Assembly (NCBI GenBank): GCA_030739585.1
Contig: JASLYX010000002.1
Coordinates: 186,001 to 250,000, forward strand
DNA from: Candidatus Bathyarchaeota archaeon
GTDB taxonomy: Archaea > Thermoproteota > Bathyarchaeia > TCS64
DNA: 64,000 nucleotides
Direction of reading: 5' to 3'
Of the stretch, positions 17,024 to 25,861 are shown in pieces. A program made the translations under genes and the position numbers. The notes under the pieces were generated by a model. That model did not search any database. It was not told the DNA's origin and was given only the letters and a program-made list of their open reading frames with translations. How positions within the stretch are numbered: position 1 is the stretch's first letter; each line of letters starts with the position of its first letter.

Positions 17024-17965
17024 GTGATTGATCTGGCCGGAACATTCACCGTAGCTGCCAAAGAACTCAGGGACCAGTTGGGAAGCAAGCGATTCCTCAT
17101 CCTGTTCGGTCTAGTTCTACTGCTATCGACTCTCTCAGCTTATCAGGGCGTAGATTTCATTCGGGACTATGAGGAGATGGGATTCCTAAACATCTTCTTG
17201 GGGACTAAATTCGACTTCTCTTTCCTTGAGATCATGGTATTCTTTTGGCCCTTTCTTGGACTGGCCTTAAGCTTTGACGCAATCAATAAGGAGCGTTCTA
17301 GCGGAACGCTATCAGTACTTTTTGGACAGCCTATCTTCAGAGACTCTGTAATCAATGGCAAATTTATCGCTGGTGCAACTGCTCTTGCCACCATGACCTT
17401 AGGCACAATCTTGATAGTATCCGGAATTGCCATTCCAATGCTTGGATTTGGGCCAACTGGCGTGGAAATCTCCAAGATCCTAATCTTTACGATGCTTACA
17501 ATGATCTATCTGTTTTTCTGGCTGAGTCTAGGCCTTTTCTATTCCGTCTTTACTAAGAAGCCGCCCATTTCGTTAATATCTTCTATTGCGACATGGCTGG
17601 TCTTCGTATTTGTGATCAGTATCTTTGCATCCGTAATTAGCAGTATAATAGTGCCACTCCCTGGAGGTGGTTTTCGAAGAATCTCGGGAGAGGAACTCAA
17701 GACATCACAAGAATTCGAGGAAACGGAGAAACAGAGGTATTTAATTCAATCAAGAATAGAGAAAATATCACCGACAAACCTGTATGAGAATACTGCATCT
17801 GACCTTTTGAGTTATGGCTACGATAAGTTTAAGAGGGTGCGGAGTCTGTCTGAGGTTCTCGTAGCCAACTGGGCTAACATCGCGACCCTTGTAGTTGGCA
17901 TAGGTATTTGCTTCTCCGCTTCCTACACGAAGTTTTTGAGGTTTGAGGTCAGACCTGGAGGTTGA
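17024..17965 (+). CDS. ABC-2 type permease, second tandem copy
   Basis: A 313-residue paralogue of the preceding permease, alike in nearly all helices. The shared block KELRDQLGSKRFLIL is also near-identical at the DNA level, which indicates a tandem duplication. It starts at GTG 17024; no better ATG is in frame. The extracellular loop between helices 5 and 6 differs and lacks the glycine-rich segment of copy one. The base composition is somewhat more AT-rich than copy one, so the two copies have diverged for some time. Expected to pair with copy one and the shared ATPase. Confidence 0.85.
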   Translation: MIDLAGTFTVAAKELRDQLGSKRFLILFGLVLLLSTLSAYQGVDFIRDYEEMGFLNIFLGTKFDFSFLEIMVFFWPFLGLALSFDAINKERSSGTLSVLFGQPIFRDSVINGKFIAGATALATMTLGTILIVSGIAIPMLGFGPTGVEISKILIFTMLTMIYLFFWLSLGLFYSVFTKKPPISLISSIATWLVFVFVISIFASVISSIIVPLPGGGFRRISGEELKTSQEFEETEKQRYLIQSRIEKISPTNLYENTASDLLSYGYDKFKRVRSLSEVLVANWANIATLVVGIGICFSASYTKFLRFEVRPGG

Positions 17966-18165
17966 TCAAGAACCCTCTTTTTTACTTACACATGCGTATA
18001 CGAGCCCGAACAGAAGCCTCTTAACAGATATTAATTACTTCCATTTTTTTCATATTCTATTTTGGATTGAAAAGTCTTTACAACAAAACGGAGAAACCAT
18101 CGTTGGGTCTCACAAGTCTTTTCAGAGTCAGGAAAAGAGTAAACACGTTGCATAAGGAGATTGAT

Positions 18166-19481
18166 ATGGTCAAACTTGTGATGATAGGAGCTGGGAGCCA
18201 CGTTTTCACCGCGAAACTTGTGGGGGACTTCCTCTCCTGGCCGGAGCTCAGGGACGGCACAATTGTCCTAGTTGATATCGACGAGGAGCGCCTTGACCTC
18301 ATAAAGGCGCATACCATGAAATTAGTGGGCCAAAATGACTTTAAGACAGATGTGGAGTCCACCTCGGACAGGAGGAAGGCCCTGGAGGGCGCCGATTATA
18401 TCATCCTCTCTATTAGAGTGGGTGGATTAGAGACAACCAGGCTTGACATCAGCATTCCTGCAAAATACGGCATTTACCAGGGGATCGGGGACACTGTTGG
18501 ACCTGGGGGAGTCTTTTATGGTCTCCGCCACATCCCCATCATCCTCGAGATCTGCAGGGACATTGAGGAGGTCTGTCCTGATGCTCTCCTTTTCAACTAC
18601 ACCAATCCTATGGCGATGATCACTTGGGCTATCAAAGACTATACCCGGGTTAGGAACATTGGACTTTGTCACAGCGTCCAGAACACATCCAAGGAGCTCG
18701 CCGCCTACCTAGGGGCCCCCTTGAGGAGATCACCTATAGGGTTGCAGGGATCAACCATATGTCCTGGTTCTTGGATTTCGAGTGGAATGGCAAGGACGCC
18801 TATCCCTCCTCAGGGAGAAGTTCACGGACCCTGAGGTCTATGATAGACCTGATGCCCACTGGGCAGGCTACGATGTCACCCGGATAGAGATATTCAAGGC
18901 CTTTGGCTACTTCGTCACGGATTCTAGCCAGCATATGTCAGAGTACGTCCCATATTTCAGGAAACGCCTCGACCTCCTAAAGAGGTTTAAGCTCGACTAT
19001 CGTCTCGACACTTTAAATGACTTCACTGTTAGCAGGATTAAGGCAGAGGAGATTATGAGGAGGACCCTGGAGCGGGGGGAGGTGATCCCCCTTAGGAGGA
19101 CAACAGAGTACTGCACCCATATCATTCATAGCATCGAAACGGGGATCCCCCGGAGGGTGAATGCTAATGTCAGTAACACGGGGCTCATCACCAACCTCCC
19201 TGGGAACTGTATTGTGGAGGTCCCTTGCCTTGTAGACGAGACGGGAATCCAACCCATTTTCGTCGTGGATCTGCCTCCCCAGTGCGCCGCCCTAAATAGG
19301 ACTAAATATAAGCGTCCAGGAGTTAGGGGCCTTAGCAGCCGTAAAGAAGGACAAGGAACTGGCGTTCCAGGCTATCCTTCTCGACCCCCTTACTAGTTCC
19401 ACGCTCACCATCGACGAAACCCTTAGGATGGTTGATGAGATGTTCGAGGCCGAGGCCCTTTTTCTCCCAGGTTACGAGTGA
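18166..19481 (+). pseudogene. Glycoside hydrolase family 4 (alpha-glucosidase/alpha-galactosidase type), three frameshifts
   Basis: Starts at ATG 18166 behind an AAGGAG ribosome-binding site. The NAD-binding motif GAGSHVF, the segment NYTNPMA and GLCHSVQ (metal and sugar binding), and GINHMSW are all present, so this is a GH4 NAD- and Mn-dependent glycosidase. The frame breaks near 18712-18722, near 18801-18810 and near 19301-19310; each shift is one base next to a short homopolymer. Joining the frames restores a full-length protein of about 438 residues ending at TGA 19479-19481. Nearby genes are intact, which favours real decay over poor sequence, but homopolymer errors cannot be ruled out. 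Confidence 0.8.
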
Positions 19482-19657
19482 ACTCACCATTTAGGGTCAA
19501 CATGAAGTTGGATTCCTCAGAATCCCAAGGGCTAATCTATCTCTGATATATCGGGGATCTACATTGGACCTGTAATAAGCACTATATAGATCCCGAAAGG
19601 TTATCTCTGGTATTATTCACGCCTAAGCTGAAAGCGCCAATCGCGCACGAGCTATAG

Positions 19658-19666
19658 TTTATTTAT
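19658..19666 (+). promoter_or_regulatory. TATA box of the lipoate-assembly operon
   Basis: GTTTATTTATGG about 45 bases upstream of the ATG at 19708, giving a short untranslated leader that includes GGAGATGGG as a possible ribosome-binding site. Confidence 0.45.
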
Positions 19667-19707
19667 GGAGTTCCGATCTTTATGTCGAAAACAGGTTTGG
19701 AGATGGG

Positions 19708-20805
19708 ATGGTTATACAAATGAAGACTGGGATTCGTCAGTCCCCTGATTGGGTCCGTACCAGTACTGCCGCAGTAATGACTATGGGAATAGCCCCAGGG
19801 AGGTTCCTCAACGATGCGAAGCTTCACTGCCTCAACTTGCTTCTCACATACGACGAGGGCTGCTCAGCAAGATGCGCTTATTGTGGCCTCTCTAGGAGCA
19901 GGGACTCGAAGACGCCCTGGGCCGATAACAGCTTCATCAGGGTCGAGTGGCCTACAGTCGCTGTTGATGAAGTCGTCTCCAAGATCAGGGACGGAGACTG
20001 CCCTGCTGTCGAGAGGGTTTGTGTCTCCATGGTTACCAATCCCCGAGCCTTCAATGATACCCTCACAGTCGTGGCTAGGATCAGCCCTGTGATGGAGAGG
20101 GTCTCGGCGTTGATCACTCCCACCATCATCGACAGGGACTGGCTCGTAGATCTCAAGGAGGCCGGGGCTGACATGGTGGGCATCGCCGTGGACGCCGCGA
20201 CCGAGGAGATCTTCGACGAGACTAGGGGCAGAGGCGTGCGGGGGCCTCACAGGTGGGATAGATATTGGGAGTCGGTCTCGGAGTCTGTAGAGGTCTTTGG
20301 CATCATGAATGCTGGAGTCCATCTCATTGTAGGCATTGGGGAGACCGAGAGGGAGATGATCGAGACGATCCAAAGGGTCCATGATATGGGGGCCTTCACC
20401 CACCTCTTCTCATTCTTTCCCGAGGTGGGATCCTTGATGCAGAACAGCCATCAGCCCCCAATAGAACAATATAGGAGAGTTCAGCTCGCGAGATATCTTA
20501 TTGATAACGGCTCCGCCGGGGCTTGTGAGATGACTTTTGACCACGACGGCAGACTCAATGACTATGGTATCAAGGAGACCGCCCTGGATAAGATCATATC
20601 CCAGGGTTACCCTTTTATGACCTCAGGGTGCCACGGGAAGACTCTCATGAATGCCTGTAATAGACCCTTCGGAAATTGCACCCCCCTTCAGGCTCTCCAG
20701 GGGCAGATGCGGAACTTTCCATACAAACCTCGAATCAACGATATCAAGATCGTGAGGGCCCAGATGGGGATACAAAGTGGTTTAGTCTCCTCAGAGAACA
20801 GCTAA
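19708..20805 (+). CDS. Radical SAM protein, lipoyl synthase LipS1/LipS2 type
   Basis: A 365-residue radical SAM enzyme with the cluster motif CSARCAYC near residues 53-60. The body resembles biotin-synthase-like radical SAM proteins, and the C-terminus contains additional cysteines (TSGCHGKTLMNAC and FGNCTP) that could bind an auxiliary iron-sulfur cluster, as needed for sulfur donation. Archaea such as Thermococcus use a pair of such proteins (LipS1 and LipS2) in place of LipA to insert two sulfurs into octanoyl groups. A second radical SAM gene, a lipoate ligase and a FAD oxidoreductase follow in one operon, which supports this role. I cannot tell which of the two is LipS1. Confidence 0.72.
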   Translation: MVIQMKTGIRQSPDWVRTSTAAVMTMGIAPGRFLNDAKLHCLNLLLTYDEGCSARCAYCGLSRSRDSKTPWADNSFIRVEWPTVAVDEVVSKIRDGDCPAVERVCVSMVTNPRAFNDTLTVVARISPVMERVSALITPTIIDRDWLVDLKEAGADMVGIAVDAATEEIFDETRGRGVRGPHRWDRYWESVSESVEVFGIMNAGVHLIVGIGETEREMIETIQRVHDMGAFTHLFSFFPEVGSLMQNSHQPPIEQYRRVQLARYLIDNGSAGACEMTFDHDGRLNDYGIKETALDKIISQGYPFMTSGCHGKTLMNACNRPFGNCTPLQALQGQMRNFPYKPRINDIKIVRAQMGIQSGLVSSENS

Positions 20806-20821
20806 CGGTGGCAGAAATCTC

Positions 20822-21838
20822 ATGATCAACGAATCCCTAAACCGATGTTTTGAACTCCCCTTCGATGAGCTCTACCCCCTGTTTGATGATGCATACCGAA
20901 TTTCGAGGGTACGGTTTTCAGATCAGATTTTCTTCTACGCCCCGGGGTTTATCCACTACGACACACCCTTCTATAGGGCGGTGAACAAATGGCGATTTCC
21001 AAGCGTTTCGGTGACCGGTACCGGTTGCCAGCTCCAGTGCGAGCACTGTAAGGGGAAGCTCCTAGAGACCATGATTCCGGCTACCACCCCTGAGATGCTT
21101 AGGGAGGTTTGCACCAGGATAATGGATAAGGGGGGGAAGGGTCTTCTTGTAAGCGGGGGGGCAACAAGCGATGGCGGGGTCCCCTTACAGAAATTCGTAC
21201 CGGCTATGGGATGGGCAAAAGAAGAGCTGGGTTTAGACATTGTCGTACATACCGGTTTGGTTGAGCCCGTTCTTGCCGAAGCCCTCGCAGATATTAACAT
21301 AGACGCCGTGATGCTTGACATCATTGGATCCGAGAAGACCATTAGTAGAATCTACCATATGGATCTAACCGTCGAGGCTTATGACCAATCTCTCTATATC
21401 CTCGAGGAACACGACATTCCGATAGTTCCCCACGTTGTTGTAGGGCTCCACTATGGGAGGCTGGAAGGTGAGAGGAGAGCCTTGGAGATTCTCTCCGGGC
21501 ACAATCTGGCCGCAGTTGTGGTCGTGGCCTTCATGCCGTTAGAGGGGACACCAATGGATGACATTACCCCGAGCTCCCCCGAAGAGATCACTAGGGTCGT
21601 TCTCGCCTCGAGGCTTGCCATGCCTGAGATCCCTATAATCCTAGGCTGCGCTAGGCCTAGAGGAGAACACAAGGCCCGTACCGATGTTCTTGCCATTAAA
21701 GCCGGGGTGAATGGTATAGCTTACCCCAGCGAAAAGGGCTACAACCACGCAAGAGAAAGGGGGCTAGGGATCCGATTCTCCGACGAATGCTGCTCCCTCC
21801 TTTTCAGGGACATAATGGCCTCCATCGGAGGGCATTGA
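20822..21838 (+). CDS. Radical SAM protein, lipoyl synthase LipS1/LipS2 type (second member)
   Basis: A 338-residue radical SAM protein with the cluster motif CQLQCEHC near residues 67-74 and a following GKLLETM. A conserved cysteine near the end of the barrel (LGCARPRGEHK) and a CC pair near the C-terminus (DECCSLLF) are further candidate cluster ligands. It starts 16 bases after the first radical SAM gene, and its stop lies just before the lipoate ligase start, so all are one transcript. In the LipS1/LipS2 system the two proteins add the C6 and C8 sulfurs in turn. Assignment to that pair rests on family appearance plus the operon. Confidence 0.72.
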   Translation: MINESLNRCFELPFDELYPLFDDAYRISRVRFSDQIFFYAPGFIHYDTPFYRAVNKWRFPSVSVTGTGCQLQCEHCKGKLLETMIPATTPEMLREVCTRIMDKGGKGLLVSGGATSDGGVPLQKFVPAMGWAKEELGLDIVVHTGLVEPVLAEALADINIDAVMLDIIGSEKTISRIYHMDLTVEAYDQSLYILEEHDIPIVPHVVVGLHYGRLEGERRALEILSGHNLAAVVVVAFMPLEGTPMDDITPSSPEEITRVVLASRLAMPEIPIILGCARPRGEHKARTDVLAIKAGVNGIAYPSEKGYNHARERGLGIRFSDECCSLLFRDIMASIGGH

Positions 21839-21840
21839 AC

Positions 21841-23445
21841 TTGACTAATCATGGACCTCAGGAATGGAGGCTTCTGGATACGGGGCCCCGGAACGCCGCA
21901 GAGAACATGGCCCTAGATGAGGCAATTCTTCAGGCTAGGGCCCAGGGGCTGGCGCCCAACACAATTAGGTTTCTGGAGTTTGACCCTGCAGCTGTCCTCG
22001 TGGGTTTCCACCAGTCAGTGGAGCAGGAGGTGAGAGCGGAGTTTTGCCTCGATAACGGAATTGACATCAATAGGAGGATCACCGGGGGAGGCTCTATCTA
22101 CTTCGGCTCCCGGACCCTAGGCTGGGAGATCATCGCCTCCAAGTCGGATCTTGCGACGAAGATACCCTCCTTCGCCGGACAAGGGACCTTCGAGAACCTC
22201 TGCAGGGGAGTCGTGAAAGCCTTAAGCTCTCTGGGAGTAGAGGCTGTGTACCGCCCCAAGAACGATATCGAAGTCGGGGGGAGGAAGATATCCGGGACCG
22301 GGGGGACTGAGAGGGAAGGGGCCTTCCTATTCCAGGGGACATTGCTGGTGGATTTCGATGTCGATACGATGCTCAGGGTCCTGAGGATCCCTGTGATGAA
22401 GCTTAAGGACAAGGAGATCGACTCGGTAAAGGAGAGAGTAACATGCCTCCGATGGGAGCTGGGATACGCCCCGTCTGCAGAGGAAATTAAGGCAGCCCTC
22501 ATAAGGGGGTTTGAGGAGACCTTCAACCTCATTCTTATCCCAGGGCTTTTAACGGGGGCCGAGAGCAGATTACTGGCTCAAAACCTCACCTTCTATGGAT
22601 CTACTGATTGGATCCACTCACAACGGCGTCCCCTTAAGGGCGTCGCTGAGGTGAAATCCGTTGCAAAGACCCCTGGTGGTCTCATTAGAGTTTCTCTTTC
22701 CTTGGACCGACCAGCGGGGTTGATCAAAACCTCCCTTATTACAGGGGATTTTTTTGTGTTTCCCTCTAGGGCAGTCATGGATCTAGAGGCGAGGCTCAAG
22801 AATACCTTGAGCAGGGAGGAGGATATCCGAGAGGTGGTGCACGGCTTCTTCGATGAAACCGGGTCCAAGATTCTTGGGGTCTCCCCCGGGGATCTCGTTG
22901 CGCTAATTATGGAGGCTCTAGAAAAGACGAGGTATGAGTCTCTAGGAATTAGCCTCCCGGAGGCGAATCATCTTAACATGGTAAACGGGCTGGGCCCCCT
23001 TCCCTTCTTGGAGGGATGCGACACAGTTTTACTCCCATACTGTGCTAAGCTCCCGTCCTGCGAATACAGGTTCTCCGATGGGTGCACCGACTGTGGGTTA
23101 TGCTCCTACGGGGAGGCTCACAGGCTCGTGGAAGAGGCGGGGATGAAACCTGTCACTATCCTCAACTTTGAGCACCTTATGGAGACCCTTCAGGGGCTCC
23201 GGGAGAGGGGCACCAAGAGCTACCTTGGGTGTTGCTGCGAAGGGTTCTACTGGAAGCATCAGGATGACTTTAAGGCAGCGAGCATCCAGGGTGTCCTAAT
23301 AGACATTGATGACCATACCTGCTACGACCTCGGGAAAGAGCAGGAGGCCCTCGCAGGCAGCTTCGAGAGCCAGACTGATCTCAAGACTGAACTCCTGGCC
23401 AAACTCCTTATGAACGCAGCGGGAAGAAGGGGAGGTCATGCCTGA
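21841..23445 (+). CDS. Fused lipoate-protein ligase: LplA + LplB-like + DUF116 domains
   Basis: About 534 residues from TTG 21841, which sits behind GGAGG at 21827; a longer frame from 21787 overlaps the previous gene. Residues about 1-235 are an LplA ligase with RRITGGGSIYFG and the catalytic-type lysine in GRKISGTGG. Residues about 245-375 resemble the LplB accessory domain (LKGVAEVKSVAKTPGG). The remainder is a DUF116 domain rich in cysteines: LPYCAKLPSC, GCTDCGLC, YLGCCCEGF and HTCYDLG. The ligase should attach octanoate or lipoate to carrier proteins for LipS1/LipS2. The DUF116 part may bind iron-sulfur or supply redox equivalents, which is inference. No E2 or GcvH gene is in the window. 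Confidence 0.8.
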   Translation: MTNHGPQEWRLLDTGPRNAAENMALDEAILQARAQGLAPNTIRFLEFDPAAVLVGFHQSVEQEVRAEFCLDNGIDINRRITGGGSIYFGSRTLGWEIIASKSDLATKIPSFAGQGTFENLCRGVVKALSSLGVEAVYRPKNDIEVGGRKISGTGGTEREGAFLFQGTLLVDFDVDTMLRVLRIPVMKLKDKEIDSVKERVTCLRWELGYAPSAEEIKAALIRGFEETFNLILIPGLLTGAESRLLAQNLTFYGSTDWIHSQRRPLKGVAEVKSVAKTPGGLIRVSLSLDRPAGLIKTSLITGDFFVFPSRAVMDLEARLKNTLSREEDIREVVHGFFDETGSKILGVSPGDLVALIMEALEKTRYESLGISLPEANHLNMVNGLGPLPFLEGCDTVLLPYCAKLPSCEYRFSDGCTDCGLCSYGEAHRLVEEAGMKPVTILNFEHLMETLQGLRERGTKSYLGCCCEGFYWKHQDDFKAASIQGVLIDIDDHTCYDLGKEQEALAGSFESQTDLKTELLAKLLMNAAGRRGGHA

Positions 23446-24508
23446 CCACGATGTCATCGTTGTGGGAGGAGGTCCAGCTGGAGCTTCGGCTGCTATCACG
23501 TGCGCGAGGAAGGGGCTGGATACCCTATTGGTGGAACGGGGCGGGACATACCGACACAAGCCGTGCGGAGGCATCCTACCTGGTGTCTGCATCGATCTGA
23601 TCACTGAACACCTCGGTGTTGATGTCCCTAATGAGGTCTACTCTCAGCCCAGGAATCTAGGTCTCTTCTATGTACCCCCTAGCGGCAGAGGTAATGGAGG
23701 AAAGGTCCAAGGCTACAAGCTCATCAGTGTCTACAGGGACATTCTTGACAAGACCTTACGCGATGCCGCTATGGAATTAGGTGTTGAGGTGCTTCTTTGG
23801 ACCTCTCTGACTGATTTCAAGGATAAAGGCGAAGTCGAGGCTACATTGGCTGAGTCGAATGGTGCAACCAAGAAGGTTACGGCGAGGACATTAGTGGGTG
23901 CTGATGGCGTGAACTCCCAGGTGAGGTGGCAGATCTACGGGTCTGAGGAAAGGAAGCTCTATGTCTACCAGGAACACGTGGAGGCCCATGGAGATATCGG
24001 GGACAACTTCTACGCCTTCTTCAAGAGTACTGTCTCCCCCTCCTATGGATATGTGTTGCCCAGGGACGACTTTCTTATCATGGGTGTAGGTGTGCTAGCT
24101 GAGAGCCTGGGAGCCAATCCTGATCCTTTAGCTTCCCTCAAAATCTGGTTGTCTCAAGAGTTCGGGTATAAGGAAGAGAAGGTGAAGACCCAAGAGGTCT
24201 GGCCAATCCCATATGGATTTTTCCGGATAGGTCGTGGGTCAGTCCTCCTTGTAGGGGATGCTGCGGGGCTCTGCAACCCTATGTCGGGTGAGGGGATCAG
24301 GTGGTCTGTGGAAAGCGGTATTGCTGCGGGGGAGGCTATTGCCACCGCAATGCTTGATGGGAGATCACCTGATGAGATTTATGGCGAGGAGATCCGGCAG
24401 ATCCAGCGAGTCTTGAGGAGGATCTATGAATTCACAAAGAGCCTATCGGATGAGAGGAGGGAGATCTTCGTGAAAAATGAGCTCAGGCGCTTGAGTCTCG
24501 TACGATAA
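23438..24508 (+). CDS. FAD-dependent oxidoreductase, geranylgeranyl-reductase-like (LipT type)
   Basis: A 356-residue flavoprotein with the N-terminal FAD motif VGGGPAGASAA, the GADGVNS segment near 153 and the second FAD motif LLVGDAAGLCNPMSGEG near 270, as in geranylgeranyl reductases. It starts inside the end of the ligase gene (8-base overlap) behind GGAGGTC, so it is translationally coupled to it. In recently described lipoate-assembly clusters a comparable oxidoreductase, LipT, sits between or beside lipS1 and lipS2. I propose the same here. An alternative is an archaeal lipid double-bond reductase, but its place inside this operon makes that less likely. Confidence 0.68.
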   Translation: MPDHDVIVVGGGPAGASAAITCARKGLDTLLVERGGTYRHKPCGGILPGVCIDLITEHLGVDVPNEVYSQPRNLGLFYVPPSGRGNGGKVQGYKLISVYRDILDKTLRDAAMELGVEVLLWTSLTDFKDKGEVEATLAESNGATKKVTARTLVGADGVNSQVRWQIYGSEERKLYVYQEHVEAHGDIGDNFYAFFKSTVSPSYGYVLPRDDFLIMGVGVLAESLGANPDPLASLKIWLSQEFGYKEEKVKTQEVWPIPYGFFRIGRGSVLLVGDAAGLCNPMSGEGIRWSVESGIAAGEAIATAMLDGRSPDEIYGEEIRQIQRVLRRIYEFTKSLSDERREIFVKNELRRLSLVR

Positions 24509-24585
24509 CCGCTTTATTCAGGTATTCTTGCTCATGGATCCCTAAGAGAAGCTATACATATCTCCGTTCGTGAAATTTTCACATC

Positions 24586-25021
24586 GTGGCAGACCTCAAC
24601 GGCCTCATCTTCGATTTTACAAGATTCTACATCCTCATCATCCTCTAAGCGGGTCCTACCCATGGTTACGGTATCATAAGGAAGTTCCAAAGAAGGGTGG
24701 GAAAAAAGATCAGCCCGGTCTCGTCTAACCCTTCCGCCAGCACCTCGCGGAGAATGGTCTAGCCGACCAGAACATCGAGATGGTGGGGAAGAAGGAACGG
24801 AAGGTTCATTATCTCACCGAGGATGGGCGGGTCTTACCCAAAAGCTCTTTCAACGCTTTTTTCAACTCGTCTCCATTGCCTTAAAACCAAGCCTCAATAT
24901 ATACACTCATTGCGCCTGTAAGATCTATGAGGGGGGCCATCGGGAGGATATCACCGGGGAAGAGACCGTTTTCTACTGCTCTCCCTATGCTGCATCGTTT
25001 AAACGAGAACTCGTCAAATAG
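24586..25021 (+). pseudogene. Decayed PadR-type regulator with cysteine-rich tail
   Basis: From GTG 24586 a PadR-like winged helix reads FDFTRFYILIIL, then an in-frame TAA, then GPTHGYGIIRKFQRR. After a frame change near 24715-24745 it continues QHLAENGLADQN-EMVGKKERKVHYLTEDGR, the PadR wing. A further frame change near 24865-24890 leads to a tail THCACKIYEGG...YCSPY ending at TAG 25019-25021. The tail carries a paired-cysteine pattern, possibly a lost zinc site. At least one stop and two frameshifts mean it is not functional. Confidence 0.65.
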
Positions 25022-25046
25022 GCCTAGAAACTAATAATTCTAGGCC
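25021..25046 (+). terminator. Hairpin after the PadR remnant
   Basis: GGCCTAGAA and TTCTAGGCC pair perfectly over 9 bases around an 8-base loop, and an A-rich tract follows at 25059. It sits exactly at the stop codon of the decayed regulator. It may be a terminator or simply a surviving inverted repeat. Confidence 0.4.
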
Positions 25047-25337
25047 ATCTACTGGTGAAAAAAAAGTTCCGGATAGCTCAAACCTTTTAACGCGCGGGCC
25101 TCGCCATCGTGGAGGTGCCCACGTTATTATCACTATCTGTTGGGTAACCTAACTGTTCTCGATTTCAGTGTATCAACTACATTCTCCACAGGGATTTCCT
25201 CCTTTGGTGGGGTCACAGGCATCACGTTCGTTGCGCTGGTCCTCGGATAAAGATCTAATAGAAATCCCAAGGCGTATTACTAAGTTTTATTCGAGACCGA
25301 GTAGAGAAGCTAGCATTTAAGGGAGTTAAGCGAGAAG
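25047..25337. other. Intergenic stretch with a short hydrophobic relic
   Basis: About 290 bases upstream of the thioredoxin gene. A plus-strand frame to a TAA near 25250 reads a glycine/serine-rich hydrophobic end (SSFGGVTGITFVALVLG), which looks like the tail of a lost membrane protein. No start or family is recognisable. Confidence 0.3.
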
Positions 25338-25853
25338 TTGATCTCAGGTTCCACAAGCAGAAACCTTAGCCTCATGATCGCTACTATTATCGGAGTTTCT
25401 ATCCTCAGCGGTGGCTGGTTCCTGATGCAGATCCAGAGAGAGAGGATGGACTTTTCGATCCCAGATATCAACGGGAATACCGTGACTCTCAGCGACTACA
25501 GCGGAGAGGTTGTGCTCATCGACTTCATGGCAACTTGGTGTGGTCCATGCCGGGCCTCCATGCCTAGTCTAGTCTCTCTCCATGAGGAGATAGGGGACCA
25601 TTTTGTTATAATCTCGATATCCGTTGATCCGGCATACGACACTATTCAAGTCCTAGAAGATTGGTCCGAGACCTTTGGGGCAACATGGATCCACGCTAGA
25701 GACCTCTCCGACCCCCCTGTGACTCAACAGTTCAAGATCTCTAGTATCCCCACATTCGTCATCATTGACCGAGAGGGGGAGATAAGATACAAGCACGGCC
25801 CTGTCCCCCCTCTGAAACTAAAAACCGAAATATTATCTCTTATCAACGAGTAG
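25338..25853 (+). CDS. Membrane-anchored TlpA/ResA-like thiol-disulfide protein
   Basis: A 171-residue protein beginning at TTG 25338. One N-terminal membrane helix (about residues 10-28) anchors a thioredoxin-fold domain outside the membrane. The active site is WCGPC (near residue 63), and the cis-proline segment SSIPTFVI is in place. Such proteins reduce or exchange disulfides outside the cell, for example during cytochrome c maturation. The CcdA-like membrane protein 8 bases downstream is the expected partner that would pass electrons across the membrane. No cytochrome c or haem-handling gene is in the window, so the final substrate is open. Confidence 0.85.
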   Translation: MISGSTSRNLSLMIATIIGVSILSGGWFLMQIQRERMDFSIPDINGNTVTLSDYSGEVVLIDFMATWCGPCRASMPSLVSLHEEIGDHFVIISISVDPAYDTIQVLEDWSETFGATWIHARDLSDPPVTQQFKISSIPTFVIIDREGEIRYKHGPVPPLKLKTEILSLINE

Positions 25854-25861
25854 AAAATAGG

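Noticed and set aside
18166-19481. Programmed frameshifting in the GH4 gene
   Set aside because: Three separate shifts, none with a slippery heptamer or downstream structure, all at ordinary homopolymers; decay or sequencing error explains them better.
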